DNA of 64,000 nucleotides from Elephas maximus indicus (GCF_024166365.1 NC_064820.1:64891501-64955500), one strand, 5' to 3'. Shown: positions 21,263 to 33,665, counted from the first letter of the stretch. A program made the numbers and translations. The notes: generated by a model from the sequence alone, not told the origin.

Positions 21263-23109
21263 GTTTCAAAATTCTTTCCCCAACTCTTTATTCTCCCAAA
21301 GATGACATCTAGGTACATGAAGAAGCTTACTTTCTTCTCTCTGGAAGAAAAGAAATGAGTGAAAGAAGCAGGACTCAAATTCAAAAGATGTTCCCTGGAT
21401 CTTCATTGTTTTCAACTGTAGAGGGGTAGATTAGTGAGCTCCCTAAACTGGTTACAGTGAATAAAACTGATCACACTTGGTCTTTGGCAGAAAATGATGG
21501 TAATCATTACTAGAGACTGCGATCCTGGCTCCTGCTTTGGAAAATCTTTCACACAGCAGTCTCTTGACTCTGATCAGGCATCTTCTGGGCCACTGGCCCT
21601 CCAGCATTTCTGAGACCCCACTCCAGGTGTGAAGAAACCGTACACACCAAGCGCAGGCCCTAGAAGCCAGGACCACAGCCTCAGGCTCACCCTTCTAGCT
21701 TTCTCCAGGCTTACCTTCATGTCATTGTTCTCACAACATTGGTCAGGGCCTAGAGTTAAAGGCTGATGTTGGCCTAGAATTAAAATCCTTGGCCTCCCTT
21801 ATTGCTTTGAAAAAGGAGCAAACCACTTCAAAACTTTTCACACTCCTTCATGCCTGTCTTGATGTTTCTACACTCTCCCCATTTAAAACATAGCCCCAAG
21901 AAGGAAGGAAGCAAGTATCTTAAGAAATAAACAGTAACCTTAGTCCCTGACCTTCTCACATGCCCTCCTCCTGGCATGCTCCTCCCATTGTCTCATGGGG
22001 CCAAAAAGGGCAGGGCCTTGACTTGCTTTAATCCAAATCCTTCCTAGAGAGACCAAACCCTCTAGGCTCTGTAATAAATGTTAAGATCTAGCCTACCAAA
22101 GTTTTCTTTAGATATATTTCTGAGCCTTAAAGAAATTTAGAAAATTCCTTCTTTTGACAAAGTCAAGCTTTCCACACTGCCAGCATTATTCAAGAACGCT
22201 GTAAGTTGACTCTTTTTCTTTGCATTCTGGCTATAACAGTCCTAACTCCATTTCTATTTCCATGATTTCTCATTTTTTCTCCTCCTGCTACAGAAAGATG
22301 CATGGGCCTGACCAGGAATAAAACTGTATACACAGAAATTCAAAGAGTACAAAATATATTTCAAAAACTTTTACCTCCCATTACATACTTCTACTGATTG
22401 AGGAGAATAAATAAATGACAAGTTCGAAGATAAATAGAAAAGATCAGGACAGAAAACAAGTAAGGTCCAGGAAAGGACAAGAAAGTTTACTCAATGCATA
22501 AACTAGTACTCAAACATATTAAGCAAAGTCACTGAGATCATGGACCACCTTCCGTTATCTGTCCTTAGAAAATAAAGTAAAATGCCGCAGTCTAAGACAT
22601 CATTCATTTTTGTGTCACTGAAAAACAAAAAATGCTGCCAATTAAACTGTGAAACATCAATTGAAAGATAGATTCTGGTTTCTGCCTTGAGCACTGTGCT
22701 CTTTTAAAGAACTATCTACTGAGGATCATATTGAAAACAGCAACTCAAAAGGTTGGATAGGAACTTTGGGAACAGTGAGTTTATGTTAACAGTGAAGGAA
22801 TAATTTAGAAAACAAGGGTGAGAATGGTTGCACAACGTAAAGAATATAACTGATATCACTGAATAGTACATGCAGAAATTGTTGGATTGGTATACGCTTT
22901 GCTGCAGGATGCTGTCTTGCAGCAGAATGACCAGCTCAGGAGGTTCACAGAAGCACAAGGAGCTACTTCTCAAAGACATTTTCTGAGAAACCTGAACAAA
23001 CTATAAAAAGTTTTATGATCTCTAGGCTTAGTTTGTTTTTGCCTAAAGAACAGCAATACAAGTCCTGCCAATTATATCATTCCCTCCCATCTGCAAACTG
23101 ACGACATGC
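21263..23109. other. Unassigned sequence
   Basis: Mixed composition with no gene, splice-consistent frame or repeat that I can name. Confidence 0.4.
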
Positions 23110-23305
23110 ATATTATTGTTGTGTTGTGGAGTAGATTCCAGCTCATAGCGACCCCATGTGACAGAGCAGAACTGCCCCCAGGGTTTCCCAAACTCTTTAT
23201 GGAAGCAGATCGCCAGGTCTTTCTCCCACAGAATGGCTGGTAGGTTCAAACCTCCAACCTTTTGTTAGCAGCCGATCACTTAACCATTGCGTTACCAGGG
23301 CTCCT
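23110..23305 (-). mobile_element. AfroSINE (long type)
   Basis: Antisense: tail GTTGTGTTGTGGAGTAGATT, central block GAAGCAGATCGCCAGGTCTT and CTCCCACAGAATGGCTGG, head complement CGTTACCAGGGCTCC. Confidence 0.85.
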
Positions 23306-24679
23306 TTGATGATATGCATAGTGATATAAAAACATTAATTTATATCGAAAGAATATAAATGAAGTATAAAAATACTATAAGAATTTAAAATTACATCATT
23401 ATAGACTCTAGTAAAGGAATACCATATAAGGACAACAATTACTAATTACTTATAACTCAGTCCTCTACTTATACCTACCAGGAGCTACATGAGTTTATAA
23501 AACTGGACTTCCGGTTGTAAAAATGTTCAAAATTAGTAATGAGAATATTTTACATCTTTCAGTGCACGAAGAGTCTATCAAATCAAGAACATCCTAATGA
23601 AATTGGGAATAATTTAGAGAATGCTTACTTAATCCTCTCATTTTATAGTGAGTCAATTAAGAAAAAAGCGATACAACCTTGTTCTTGACTTAATGATAAA
23701 ACTTGAAGACAGGCATCGCAATGTGAGTCATTTGATCTAATAGGACAACTTGACGCTCTGTGCCAGCTCTAATACTCAGCTTCCTGAGCTACTAAAATTA
23801 CCATGAACATTAATAATGATATAAAAAAGGAGTCTGGTTTAAATAAATGCAAGTGAATACGAATGGGGAGGAGATCATTTATTGTGATGGATGTGTTCAT
23901 TGAATGCAAAAAGGAAATGATTGAAGATAGAGTGAAAGGGAAAAATCTGTAAATATCCAGACTCCTTGCAGTAGAAAGGGACTAAAAAAACTAACCACAT
24001 GGAAATTAAAGAAAAGCCAAAAGAAAACATTCAGTTTACATGTAGAGAAAATATTAAAAGTATCTCACTGAGGGCAACAAAATTAAGGCAATGCATTTGC
24101 AGAACCAGTTCAAATATTCATTAAATGTAATGAAAAGGAACAGTATAGGGCCCAGAGGCACAGGATATCAGGCTGTTGATGGAAAAATAGAAACCAGCAA
24201 TTGAAAGGATCACTGTTTTAAATCAAACACACAGAAAATTCATCAACACCAACAATTTACTGCAACCTATATAAATGCACTGGTACAAATGGACACGGGT
24301 GTATCCTATAAAAACGTGGAAGAGGAAACCATGATGTATCAGCAAACTAAAAGGGATACAAAATATAGTTCCAAAAAGCAGTGTGATCTAGATCTACTGG
24401 GCTGGAATAAGTAGAAGAGGAAGCCAACTTGGAGACATTATTTGAGAGATGCCACACACACACACAAAAATCTTTTTTCGATTAAAAATTACTACCTTGC
24501 CAGCCTTGCCATAGTTCACAAAATCCCCTTACTAATCACTCCTTTACATAAAGCCATTTAAGACCTTAGATTAAAATATTAGTATTATCTGGACAGTATG
24601 GAATGGTAAATCATTTCCAGTTTTCCCCAAGCCTTATTTCATGCTGATCCTCCTGAGAAAAAGCCTGTGTCCTGCCTTC
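23306..24679. other. Unassigned AT-rich sequence
   Basis: The purine-rich interval 23860-24440 may be a decayed retroviral or LINE interior, but I see no diagnostic motif. Short (CA)n at 24453-24464. Confidence 0.35.
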
Positions 24680-24952
24680 CTTCCTGATGGATGCACTCTT
24701 CAGGGCTCAGCTTAAACACGCCCCAGTAACACTTTCCATGTCCGTCTAACTGTCCTGGAAGAATGATCTTTCTTCCCACTGCACTCTGTAGGGATCTGTG
24801 GCAAAGATTTCATTGCCTACAGCTACATATAGGCATGTTTGTTTCCCTCCTGGGCTAAGGCTCCTGTAAAGTTAAAGCTGCCTTTCTTCCTCCATCTTTG
24901 CCCAGTGCAGGGCCTGGCATATTACGTTCTACAAAAGCTGAATGAATGAAAG
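24680..24952 (+). mobile_element. L2 LINE 3'-end fragment
   Basis: Ends with CCCAGTGCAGGGCCTGGCAT and AAGCTGAATGAATGAAA, the usual L2 3' terminus. CTCCTGGGCTAAGGCTCCTG upstream fits the same element. Confidence 0.6.
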
Positions 24953-25723
24953 TGTTCTAACTATTTGGATAGCTAACTAGTCATCATGAAGATATGTAGT
25001 GGAGTATGAAAGCGTTATGTTGAAGGCAAAGGTCATCATCACTGTGGTGAACATTAAGTTAGGGCTGATTAACCAGCTCCTAAAAAAAAAAAAAACTTTT
25101 TTAAAAGGGTCTCATAAAACTCTAATGCTCAGCAAACACATGGGTACAACTGAGAAAAGGACTGCGATGGGAAAGAAGTAGAATAGACGGAGGATACAGG
25201 GAACAAAGATAACTTTCCTCCTTCAGCATTTTGCTTGGATCAAGCCCACATACCTCACCTGCCGGTGACAGAATTTAGTGTGGTGGAATGGGGAGGGTAC
25301 CAGATCACCTGAGACATACGAGAGTTGAAATTTTGCAACTGTATGCATCTGTCTGCCCTCTAGGGTTCAAAAGGATTAAATGAGAAAAATATGTAAGAAA
25401 TCACTGTACAAAGTTCTCTAGGAATGAAAAGTATTACTTGTTTTGATCTAACCAACAAGATGATGTTGTAAGATGAGGTAAGAAGCTACCTTTTACCTAA
25501 AATAAACCATGCAGGGAGACAGGTTTGCTCTAGCAATTTAAGTTGGCACAATAACTAATGAAATTCTTCAGTGTTTTATCAATAGATGATAGGTACACAC
25601 ACATAACACACAACTATTGACATTAATGAGGGAAAACTTTTGTTACGGATTAAACAAATTGGCATAATAATGTAAACAGGGGAAATGGCAGTTCAAGTTA
25701 AGTTACACATATTATGCCTAAGA
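24953..25723. other. Unassigned sequence
   Basis: A-run at about 25083-25095. No gene or repeat recognised. Confidence 0.4.
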
Positions 25724-25732
25724 ACAAGGCTA

Positions 25733-26080
25733 CGAGGCATTGGTGGTTCAGTGGTAGAATTCTCATCTTCTATGTTGGGGACCTGGGTTCAATTCCCAGC
25801 CAATGTACCTTATGCACAGCCACCAGAAGTCTTTCACTGGAGACTTGTGTGTTGCTATGATGCTGGTCAGGTTTGACCCTCCAGCAGACGAAGATCAACT
25901 AGGAAGAAAGGTTTCAGTACCTACTTTCAAGAATTAGCCAATGGAAACCCTATGGATCACAATGGTTTCAGCTGCAACCTACCACGGGGATGGCACAGGA
26001 CCAGGCAGTGTTTCATTCCACTGTGCATGGGGTCCCCATGAATCAGGGGCCAACTTGATGGCAGCTATCAACAAGAAAGG
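25733..26080 (+). mobile_element. Composite SINE: tRNA-Gly-like head and RTE-like tail
   Basis: The head 25737-25807 is close to tRNA-Gly(GCC). It has an intact A box, TGGTTCAGTGG (25744-25754), and a B box, GGTTCAATTCC (25786-25796, one change from consensus). The anticodon stem is disrupted and the anticodon position reads TCT, so it is not a working tRNA. A roughly 200-bp unrelated body follows. The tail is CATGGGGTCCCCATGAATCA then CAACTTGATGGCAGCTATCA with CAACAAG, the same 3' end as RTE and AfroSINE. A perfect 9-bp target duplication ACAAGGCTA lies at 25724-25732 and 26081-26089, so the whole unit moved as one. Confidence 0.85.
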
Positions 26081-26480
26081 ACAAGGCTAAAATTTCGTGG
26101 TGCATTAGCACTGAGTTTAAACCCGCCCTGACTGGCTATCTTCTATCTAACATAGAACTGAGCTTGCTACTACAGATGGAAAAAGAGGAAAATAAGCATA
26201 AGGCAAAAAGGCTGTGTAGAGAAAGGCTTAAAAAAAAAAACTCACGGAAGAGTAGAACTGGAAGAGACCTTATAAATCACCTAACCCAGAAATCATCATT
26301 TCTGCACCTATGATTCCGTTGATCAATACAAGACACTCTACAATTTTTTATATCAAGTATTTTGTTGTAGGGCCTGCACATTCCATTTCTGCAATGGCCC
26401 CTCCACTCTCAGCAACTTCTAATGCCTCCTGAACCCAGAATACATTTACATTTATGACCTTTGAAATCCAATCACTTCAC
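26081..26480. other. Unassigned sequence
   Basis: A-run at 26231-26241; nothing coding. The right part (CTCACGGAAGAGTAGAACTG onward) may be the start of the old MIR/L2-like repeat listed next. Confidence 0.35.
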
Positions 26481-26600
26481 TTCTCCAAGGAGGAAACCAA
26501 AAGCCCAAAGAGGCTGTGACTTACTCATTGTTACATGTCCAACTGTTTGCTGGCAGTGCTACAACTTAAAACCCACATATCCTTCTGATTTCTAACCAAT
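26481..26600 (-). mobile_element. MIR/L2-like ancient repeat fragment
   Basis: CTCCAAGGAGGAAACCAAAA, GCCCAAAGAGGCTGTGACTT and ACTCATTGTTACATGTCCAA track the antisense core of mammal-wide repeats (the gaggaaactgag ... gtgacttgcccaaggtcac motif). Strongly diverged. Confidence 0.4.
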
Positions 26601-26853
26601 ATGGGTGCTACAAATTCTAGTGGGAAAGACCATTGGGTAACAATTTGGTTGGAAAGAGGAGACTAGGAGACTTGCCTTGAGGTTTTATTTGCACAGCAAA
26701 TACATTTACTTAATTATATATTTACTTATGGTACAGGAGACTAACACCTCCTCAAACTACCCTGTGGCATCACTACTGTTTCTAATACACTGCTCCTTCT
26801 GCTTCACCGTCTACCTCCAGTAAAGTCTATTATCATCTCGGTAACCTCAAAGA

Positions 26854-27024
26854 GGGTATTGAAAAAGAGGAAGACCCTCAATGAGATGAATCAACACAAT
26901 GGCTGCAATAATGGGCTCAGATATAGCCACAATTGTGAGGATGGCACAGGACCAGGAAACCTTCCGTCTGTTATACATAAGGTTGCTATGAGTCGAAACC
27001 CACTTGATGGCACCTAACAACAAC
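26854..27024 (+). mobile_element. RTE LINE, 5'-truncated 3' end
   Basis: About 170 bp of sense RTE 3' end (AAAAAGAGGAAGACCCTCAA ... GGTTGCTATGAGTCGAAACC ... GATGGCACCTAACAACAACA). Flanked by AACCTCAAAGA (26843-26853) and AACCCCAAAGA (27025-27035), a likely target duplication with one change. Confidence 0.8.
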
Positions 27025-27035
27025 AACCCCAAAGA

Positions 27036-27458
27036 TATTTTCTGGGTTTATATTGTATGTTGACATCAACAACTCCAAAGGCATTATTTATAAATATGTT
27101 TTATCCTAGATTTCCATCTCTATATCTGTTATAAATTGCTTAGTTTAGAGATTAAAAAAATTAGTCTGAGGAATAAAACAAGATTTATTATAAAGAAAGA
27201 GAGCAAGCACATCTGTCCCCATGTTGCAAATATGGGGACAGCTAAGGCAAGGGGCTGACTCGCACAAAACTATCCTACTTCTGTGGTTTTTTTTCAAACT
27301 GAATTTAGCAGACAATTTTTCTTGCTTCAAATTCCAATAATCTGACATGTACCCCAAATTATTTGCTGCTGCCTTAAAATAATTGTTCATTTCCACCATT
27401 TATAGCCCACTTTTGGAAAGCACTTAGCAAGCTATGGAGCCCTCTGGGTTTTTTTAAA
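27036..27458. other. Unassigned sequence
   Basis: AT-rich; no gene or repeat recognised. Confidence 0.4.
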
Positions 27459-28390
27459 TAATATTTTATTGTGTTTTCCTGAAGTTTTACACAGCAGTTT
27501 AGGTTTCCATTCCACAATTTCTACACAAATTGTTCGGTATCATTGGTTACATTCTTCAAAATGCATGAACATTCTCATTATTTCTGTTCTGGTTATTCCA
27601 TTTCCATTAATCTACCTTCCCTGCCCCTGTACATACTCATCTTTGTTTTAAAGTAATTTTTGACCATTTGGTCTCATATAGATGATTTTATTTATTAAAC
27701 TTTTTATTGTACTTTAGAGGAAGGTTTACAGAGGAAACTAGCTTCTCGTTAAACAATACACGTATTGTTTTGTGACATTGGCTGCCAACCCCAAGGCACA
27801 TCAGCACTCTCCCCTTCTCGACGTTGGGTTCTCTGTTACCAGCTTTCCGGTTCCCTCCTGCCTCCTCATCCTTGCCCCTGGGCTGGTGTGATCTTTTAGT
27901 CTTGTTTTGTTTTATGGGCCTGCCTAATCTTTGCCTGAAGGGTGAACCTCAGGAGCGACTTCATTACTGAGTTGTAATGGTGCCAGGGGCGGGGGGTGGG
28001 GGCCATACTCTCGGAGTTTCTCCAGCCTCTGTCAGACCAGTATTTCTGGACTTTTTTCTTCCATGAGTTAGAATTTTCGTTCTACATTTTTCTCCAGCTC
28101 TGTCCAGGCCCTCTATGTGATTCCTGTCGGAGCAGTCAGTGGTGGTAGCCAGGCACCATCTAGTTGTACTGGACTAAGTCTGGTAAAGGCTGTGGTAGCT
28201 GTGGTCCATCAGTCCTTTGGACTAACCTTTCACTTGTGTCTTTGGTTTTCTTCATTCTCCCTTGCTCCAGATGGGGTGAGACCAGTGGAGTTATCTTAGA
28301 TGGCGGCTCACAAGCTTTTAAAACCCCAGATGCTACTCACCATAGTAGGATGTAGAACATTTTCATTATGAGTCTTCTGGAGTTTTTGAA
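27459..28390 (-). mobile_element. Two antisense L1 3' ends in tandem
   Basis: 27459-27685 is an older L1 3' terminus (TTTATTGTGTTTTCCTGAAG, CAAATTGTTCGGTATCATTG). 27686-28390 is a second one starting TTTTTATTGTACTTTAGAGG. The latter matches, in antisense, the 3' UTR of the young L1 at 41740-42640 (for example GCACCATCTAGTT, and the GTTCTCTGTTACC-type block). Both are 5'-truncated; no ORF2 frame survives. Confidence 0.75.
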
Positions 28391-29815
28391 AAGAAAAAAA
28401 AAAAAACTATAATGGAGCCAAAATATTACCCACAGTTGCTTACATTACAGTAAATAGAGCCATTTTGTAAATTTCTTCTTTCCACAATTCGTGACTCACT
28501 AAGTATATGAAATATGCTGGTATTTTAATAAAATCTCTAACTTTTCCTTTATGGTACAATAATTACCAACACAAGACTGACCTCTACTGGGAACCTCGGT
28601 CCTTGTTCGATGGATCACAACTTGTGAAAAGTCAAACATCCTAACCCAGGGACCTCATAAAAAAAAAAAAAAAAAACCCACTGCCATCGAGTCGATTCAT
28701 AGGGCCTTAATATATCATCTGATTCAGTTCTCTGAAAAGATAAGAGTGAAGAATTTTCTGAAATCAAAATCTTCATCAGCTTTAAGCAGTAATTGTATCT
28801 AATTACACTCAACATTTCGATAAGAAGAAACTATAAAGCAATCTACAAATGGTTTCGGTGTATGCTTTAAATGTTAATGATTGGTTCAGGTGATTATTAC
28901 AAGTTGGACGACAAAAACAGGATTATCTGGTCAGATTTGACCATTCTGTACATTCTATTTAGAAAAGTCTTAAAATTTTTTTCTAAGCATCAAAATTCTT
29001 CTTAAAATATTGAAATCTTCAGGACAAGCTTGCATACGGATAAAAACCCTGGTTTCAAAATAGATTACTATGCTGAATCACTGGCATGACGGCTGGTTTC
29101 ATTTATTTCCTCTGTGCCTCTTATTATGGTCTGTTTTAGGATCTCATGTGAAGTAGCTTTCAGCCACATGATTCTAATCTTTCAACACATGATTTGACTT
29201 TGCTTTTTTTTTTTTTAATAACTTCTGAGTCTAAAACACACCTAATTAAAAAATACAGACACAGAGATATAGATATCAGTAACTAGAGAAAAGCTGTAAC
29301 TGCGGACTCTCAGAAAATCAGACATTTTTATTGCACTTTACCCGGGCATGACTATTTTTAACAGCAAACAGCTCTGCTATCTTGGTAAATTATCACTGAA
29401 ATGTTTTTGTTGCCAGGGCCCTTCAAAGGTCAAGTGTTCTTAGTGGAAACAGTGAGCAAAAGGTCTCTTCAGTCCTACACTGGATTAGTTTACAATGATC
29501 AAAATACAAGTAATTTAAGTATCAATTATGGTTTACTTATTTCTCATGATGATAAAATAATCTTTAGTCCTATTTTTTGGTTGTTGTTTTGTTTTTAAGT
29601 AAATCTTTATTTGTTCTACTAGACATACAGAGCAATCTATTCTATACCACTTAAGGAAACTACCTCGTTATTACTATTAAAGAGTTGTTGGCAGCTCTAA
29701 GTAAAACGTGTGGGACTAGAAGGGAGAATATTTTCTATTCTCTAGAAAAGGCTCTAGATATTGCAATTGTTCTCAGTTGTAATAGGAGAGCTCAAAAGGA
29801 GGTATCATAAAGTGA
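28391..29815. other. Unassigned sequence with one SINE tail fragment
   Basis: An AfroSINE tail remnant (ACCCACTGCCATCGAGTCGA) lies at 28676-28703 behind an A-run (28658-28675). The rest shows no gene or repeat that I can name. Confidence 0.45.
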
Positions 29816-31615
29816 GTTGTTATTGTTGTTAGGTGCCATCCAGTTGGTTCTGACTCATAGCAACCCTGAGTACAACAGAATGAAACACTTGCCAGTCCTG
29901 CCTCATCCTCACAATTGTTGCTGTGCTTGAGGTCATCGTTGCAGCGACTGTGTTAATCCCTCTCGTTGAGGACCTTCCTCTCTTTTGCTGACCCTCTACT
30001 TTACCAAGCATGATGTCCTTGTCCATGAACTGGTCCCTTCTGAGAACATGTCCAAAGTACATGAGGCAAAGTCTCGCCATCCTTGCTTCTAAGGAGCACT
30101 TTGGCTGTAGTTCTTCCAAGACGGGTTTGTTTGTTCTTCTGGCAGTCCATGGTATGGTCAATATTCTTCACCAACACCATAATTTATAGGCATAAATCCT
30201 TCTTTGGTCTTCTTTATACATTATCTAGCTTTCCCATGCATGTGAGATGACTGAAAATACCCTGGCTTGGGTCAGGTGCACCTCAGTCCTCAAAGTGACA
30301 TCTTTGCTTTTTGAGACTTAAAAGAGGTCCTTTGCAGCAGATATGATCACGCATTCGCGTTTGGTTTCTTGACTGCTGCTTCCATGGGCATTGATCGTGG
30401 ATCCAATTAAAATGAAATCCTTGACAAGTTCAATCTTTTCTCTGGCTGTAATGATGCTGATTATTGGTTTAGTTGTGAGGATTTTTGTTTTCTTTATGTT
30501 GAGGTGTAATCCGCACTGAAGGCTGAGGTCTTTAAGTGCTTCAAGTCCTCTTTACTTTTAGCAAGCAAGGTTGTGTCATCTGCATAATGCAGGTTGTTAG
30601 TGAGTCTTCCTGCAATCCTGATGTCCTGTTCTTCTTCATATAGTCCAGCTTCTCAGATTATTTGCCCAGCATACAGTATGGTGTAAGGATACAAAACTGA
30701 CATATACCTTTTCTGATTTTAAACCATGCAGTAGTCCCTTGTTCTGTTCCAATGACTGCCTCTTGGCCTATGTACAGGTTCAGCATGAGCACAATTAAGT
30801 GCTCTGGAATTCCCATTCTTTGCAATGTTATCCATAATTTGCTATGGTCCACACAGTTGGATTCCTTTGCACAGTCAATAAAACACAGATAAACATCTTT
30901 CTGGTGTTCTTTACTTTCAGCCAAGATTCATCTGACATCAGCAATGATGTCCCTCTTTCCACATCCTATTCTGAATCCATCTTGAATTTCTGACAGTTCC
31001 CTGTCAATGTACTGCTGCAACTGCTTTTGAATGATCTTCAGCAAAATTTTACTTGTGTGTGATATTAATGATACTGCTCGATAATTTCCACACTCTGTTG
31101 GATCACCCTTCTTTGGAATGGGCACTAACAGAGATGTCTTCCAGTCAGTTGTCAGTTGTCCAGGTCTTCCACATTTCTTTGCATAGACAAGTGATCCCTT
31201 CCAGCTTTGCATCTGTTTGTTGAAACATCTCAACTGGTATTTTGTCAATTCCTGAAGCCTTGTTTTTCGCCAATGCTTTCAGTGCAACTTGGACTCCTTC
31301 CTTCAGTACCATCAGTTCTTGATCATCCGCTACTTCCTGAAATGGCTGATCATTGGCCAATTCTTTTTGGTAGAGTGACTCTGGAATTCTTCCATCTTCT
31401 TTTGGTGCTTCTTGTGTCGTTCAATATTTTGAACATAGAATCCTTCAATATTGCACCTCGAGGCTTGAATTTTTTTCTTTGGTTCTTTCAGTTTGAGAAA
31501 TGCCCAGCATGTTTTTCCCTTTCGTTTTTCTAACTCCAGTTCTTTGTACATTTCATTATAGTACTTTACTTTGTCTCCTTTACTTTTACTTTTACTATAC
31601 TTTTCCTTCTGGCGA
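29816..31615 (-). mobile_element. RTE LINE, 5'-truncated, with intact YADD motif
   Basis: Antisense, 3' terminus at 29816 (GTTATTGTTGTTAGGTGCCA), truncated within ORF2 near 31615. On the minus strand the reverse transcriptase shows GFRIGCGKRDIIADVR (just above 30928), motif A degraded to CFIDCAKESNCVDHSKLW (the FD pair is lost), and motif C intact as HYADDTTLL near 30565-30590. The C-terminal domain continues to about 29830. Several frameshifts; not functional. Confidence 0.87.
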
Positions 31616-33387
31616 GTAGACCTAACCAAATATATACATCATTTTTTTGTTTTGAAATAGGCACAGTTGGTGACATTTTAAGGAAAACATAATTTATTCT
31701 AGATCCTCAGATGAAGTAAACAATCCACTTAAGAATTCTCAAGGTGGAATTTGTGAAATTGTAAATGCATTTTTTAAACTAAATCTTATCTTCACTAGGA
31801 AATTATGAAAGCTATATAGCAACACAATTTTTTTCACTAAACAACTGAAAGTGACATTTTTAAAAAATTTTAAAAGTGCACTATTGCCCCATCATTGTTT
31901 CCATTTTATTTCCTCAAATTGAAAGTTTGAACCTTAAAGTTAACTAGGCACTGACACAAACAATCCATCAGAAGGCACTCATTTTACTACTAAATTAGTG
32001 AATACATCCTCTAGTTATTCCAGGCAATGTATGGTTCTTCAAAACTAAATAATAAATACATTTCCAAGTTGATCCAAATTAACAAATTCTCTCTGTTTAC
32101 TAACAGAGAGATCCCAACTTTTAAATCACTTGGGTACCCAGGAGCAAATAATTTCCTTAAGGGCCAATAATAATAACTTGTGTTTTATAGTAATTTGCTT
32201 GCCTGGAAATCCATTAAGCTGTAATGTCAAGGTATTATACTATTTTGCAGACTTTGTTGTCTTACGAAGGGAAATGCAAGAATGATCCCAAATACCTTAA
32301 AATTAGGATTTCATACTTCTCATTCTAAAGTGGTATACTTCAGATTTAGGAAAATACTATGATAATGGATACAAGTAGAGTTGAATCTCTCCATACTGCT
32401 GGTTTTTGTAGGTGATAACAATTTTACTTTACTCCAGGCCATAATGTCTAGAGTTTTTTTTAAATTTTTATTTTGTTGTGTTATTGTTGTTCTTGGGATG
32501 AAAGTGAAGATAGGATTTAACTAATACAGCCACAACCACATAATAAGAGCCACTTTAAATGATTCTTCTTTTTAAGCATGTTAAAATATTTTTTGTGACA
32601 TTCCAAATGCAGAAATATTTAATTTCCTGTTTCTGTACATGAGCAGCTCATAAATGCTGGCTCTTTAAAACCTACATTTTCTATGAAAATGTACAAAAAC
32701 TTCTTTTATTGATGTGGGAATATCAGAGTCAAGCTGCTGTGTGACACAAGTGCTAAGTTATGATGTATATGTCCGTTAAATTTGCTATGCTCCCAGATAA
32801 GTCTTTCCTAAAGGCAGATGCAGGCACACAAAAATGTGTGAGAAACCAGAATGATGAATGGGTAAATTTCATCACCTTCCTCAGACACTGACTGTCCTCA
32901 ACCTTGAAAATTTGCTGTAGTGTTCTTTTTTAAAATTTTTTCTATAGGGGACACTCATTTGATAAGTTCCTTATCAGAGTCCCACAGAGTAATGATAATC
33001 CCTATGATATTTTCTACTTGTCTTAGTTAAAATAAAAGCAACTATATTTAAGAATAAAACAATACCTTCAATCATACCTAAAAATGAAGCAAATATATGG
33101 TTGGATCCATTGCGTGTCACTTTGCTTTTGTTCATCACTGTTGCAGCATTTTTTGTGGGAATTTGTAGGAAACTCCATAAAAAAAATCTTCAGAGGATAT
33201 TTGTTGAAGGTGACCAAAAGAAACTAGAAATGAATATGACAAAGCTATGTTAGAACAATGAAAAAATTGCAAATCAAAAAGAAATTTGAGGTAATAAGCT
33301 TAGAAAATAACATATAAGTTTTTATGTAAGTATCTGAAAAGTCCTTGTAAAAATCATAAAACACTACCCACTAGAAGACCATACAAT
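31616..33387. other. Repeat-poor stretch of unknown content
   Basis: About 1.8 kb without a recognised transposon, the longest such block near the centre of the intergenic part. On the plus strand around 32.6-33.25 kb several short open frames read like protein, one with a hydrophobic membrane-like segment (see findings). No known gene recognised. Confidence 0.4.
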
Positions 33388-33665
33388 GTAGTAGTCAGGA
33401 GCCTGGACCTTGCAGTCAGACAGGCTTGTTGTAACTGCCAACTATATTACTCACAAACTACGTAGCCTTGGGGAAGTTACCAAACGTTACTGAGCCTGCT
33501 TCCTGATCTGTAACATGGAGATAACAGTTCTACTCTGCACACATGGGATCACCATGAGTTGGAATCAACTAACAACAACAACCTTATAACTACAGTGAGG
33601 ATTAAATTAAATAAATATGTAAAGTGCGTGTAGCATAATGCCTGGCAAATTTTAAGTATTCAAAA
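33388..33665 (+). mobile_element. MIR, split by a SINE/RTE tail
   Basis: Left part 33388-33525 (GGAGCCTGGACCTTGCAGTC, CCTTGGGGAAGTTACCAAAC, TGTAACATGGAGATAACAG) and right part 33583-33665 (GTGAGGATTAAATTAAATAA, ATAATGCCTGGCA) form one sense MIR. Confidence 0.8.
33526..33582 (+). repeat. AfroSINE/RTE 3'-tail fragment nested in MIR
   Basis: TTCTACTCTGCACACATGGG then ATCACCATGAGTTGGAATCA and AACAACAACAA, about 57 bp, interrupting the MIR. Confidence 0.8.

Noticed and set aside
25737-25807. Functional tRNA-Gly gene
   Set aside because: The anticodon stem is disrupted, the anticodon position reads TCT, no T-run terminator follows, and the segment is the head of a SINE with a target duplication.
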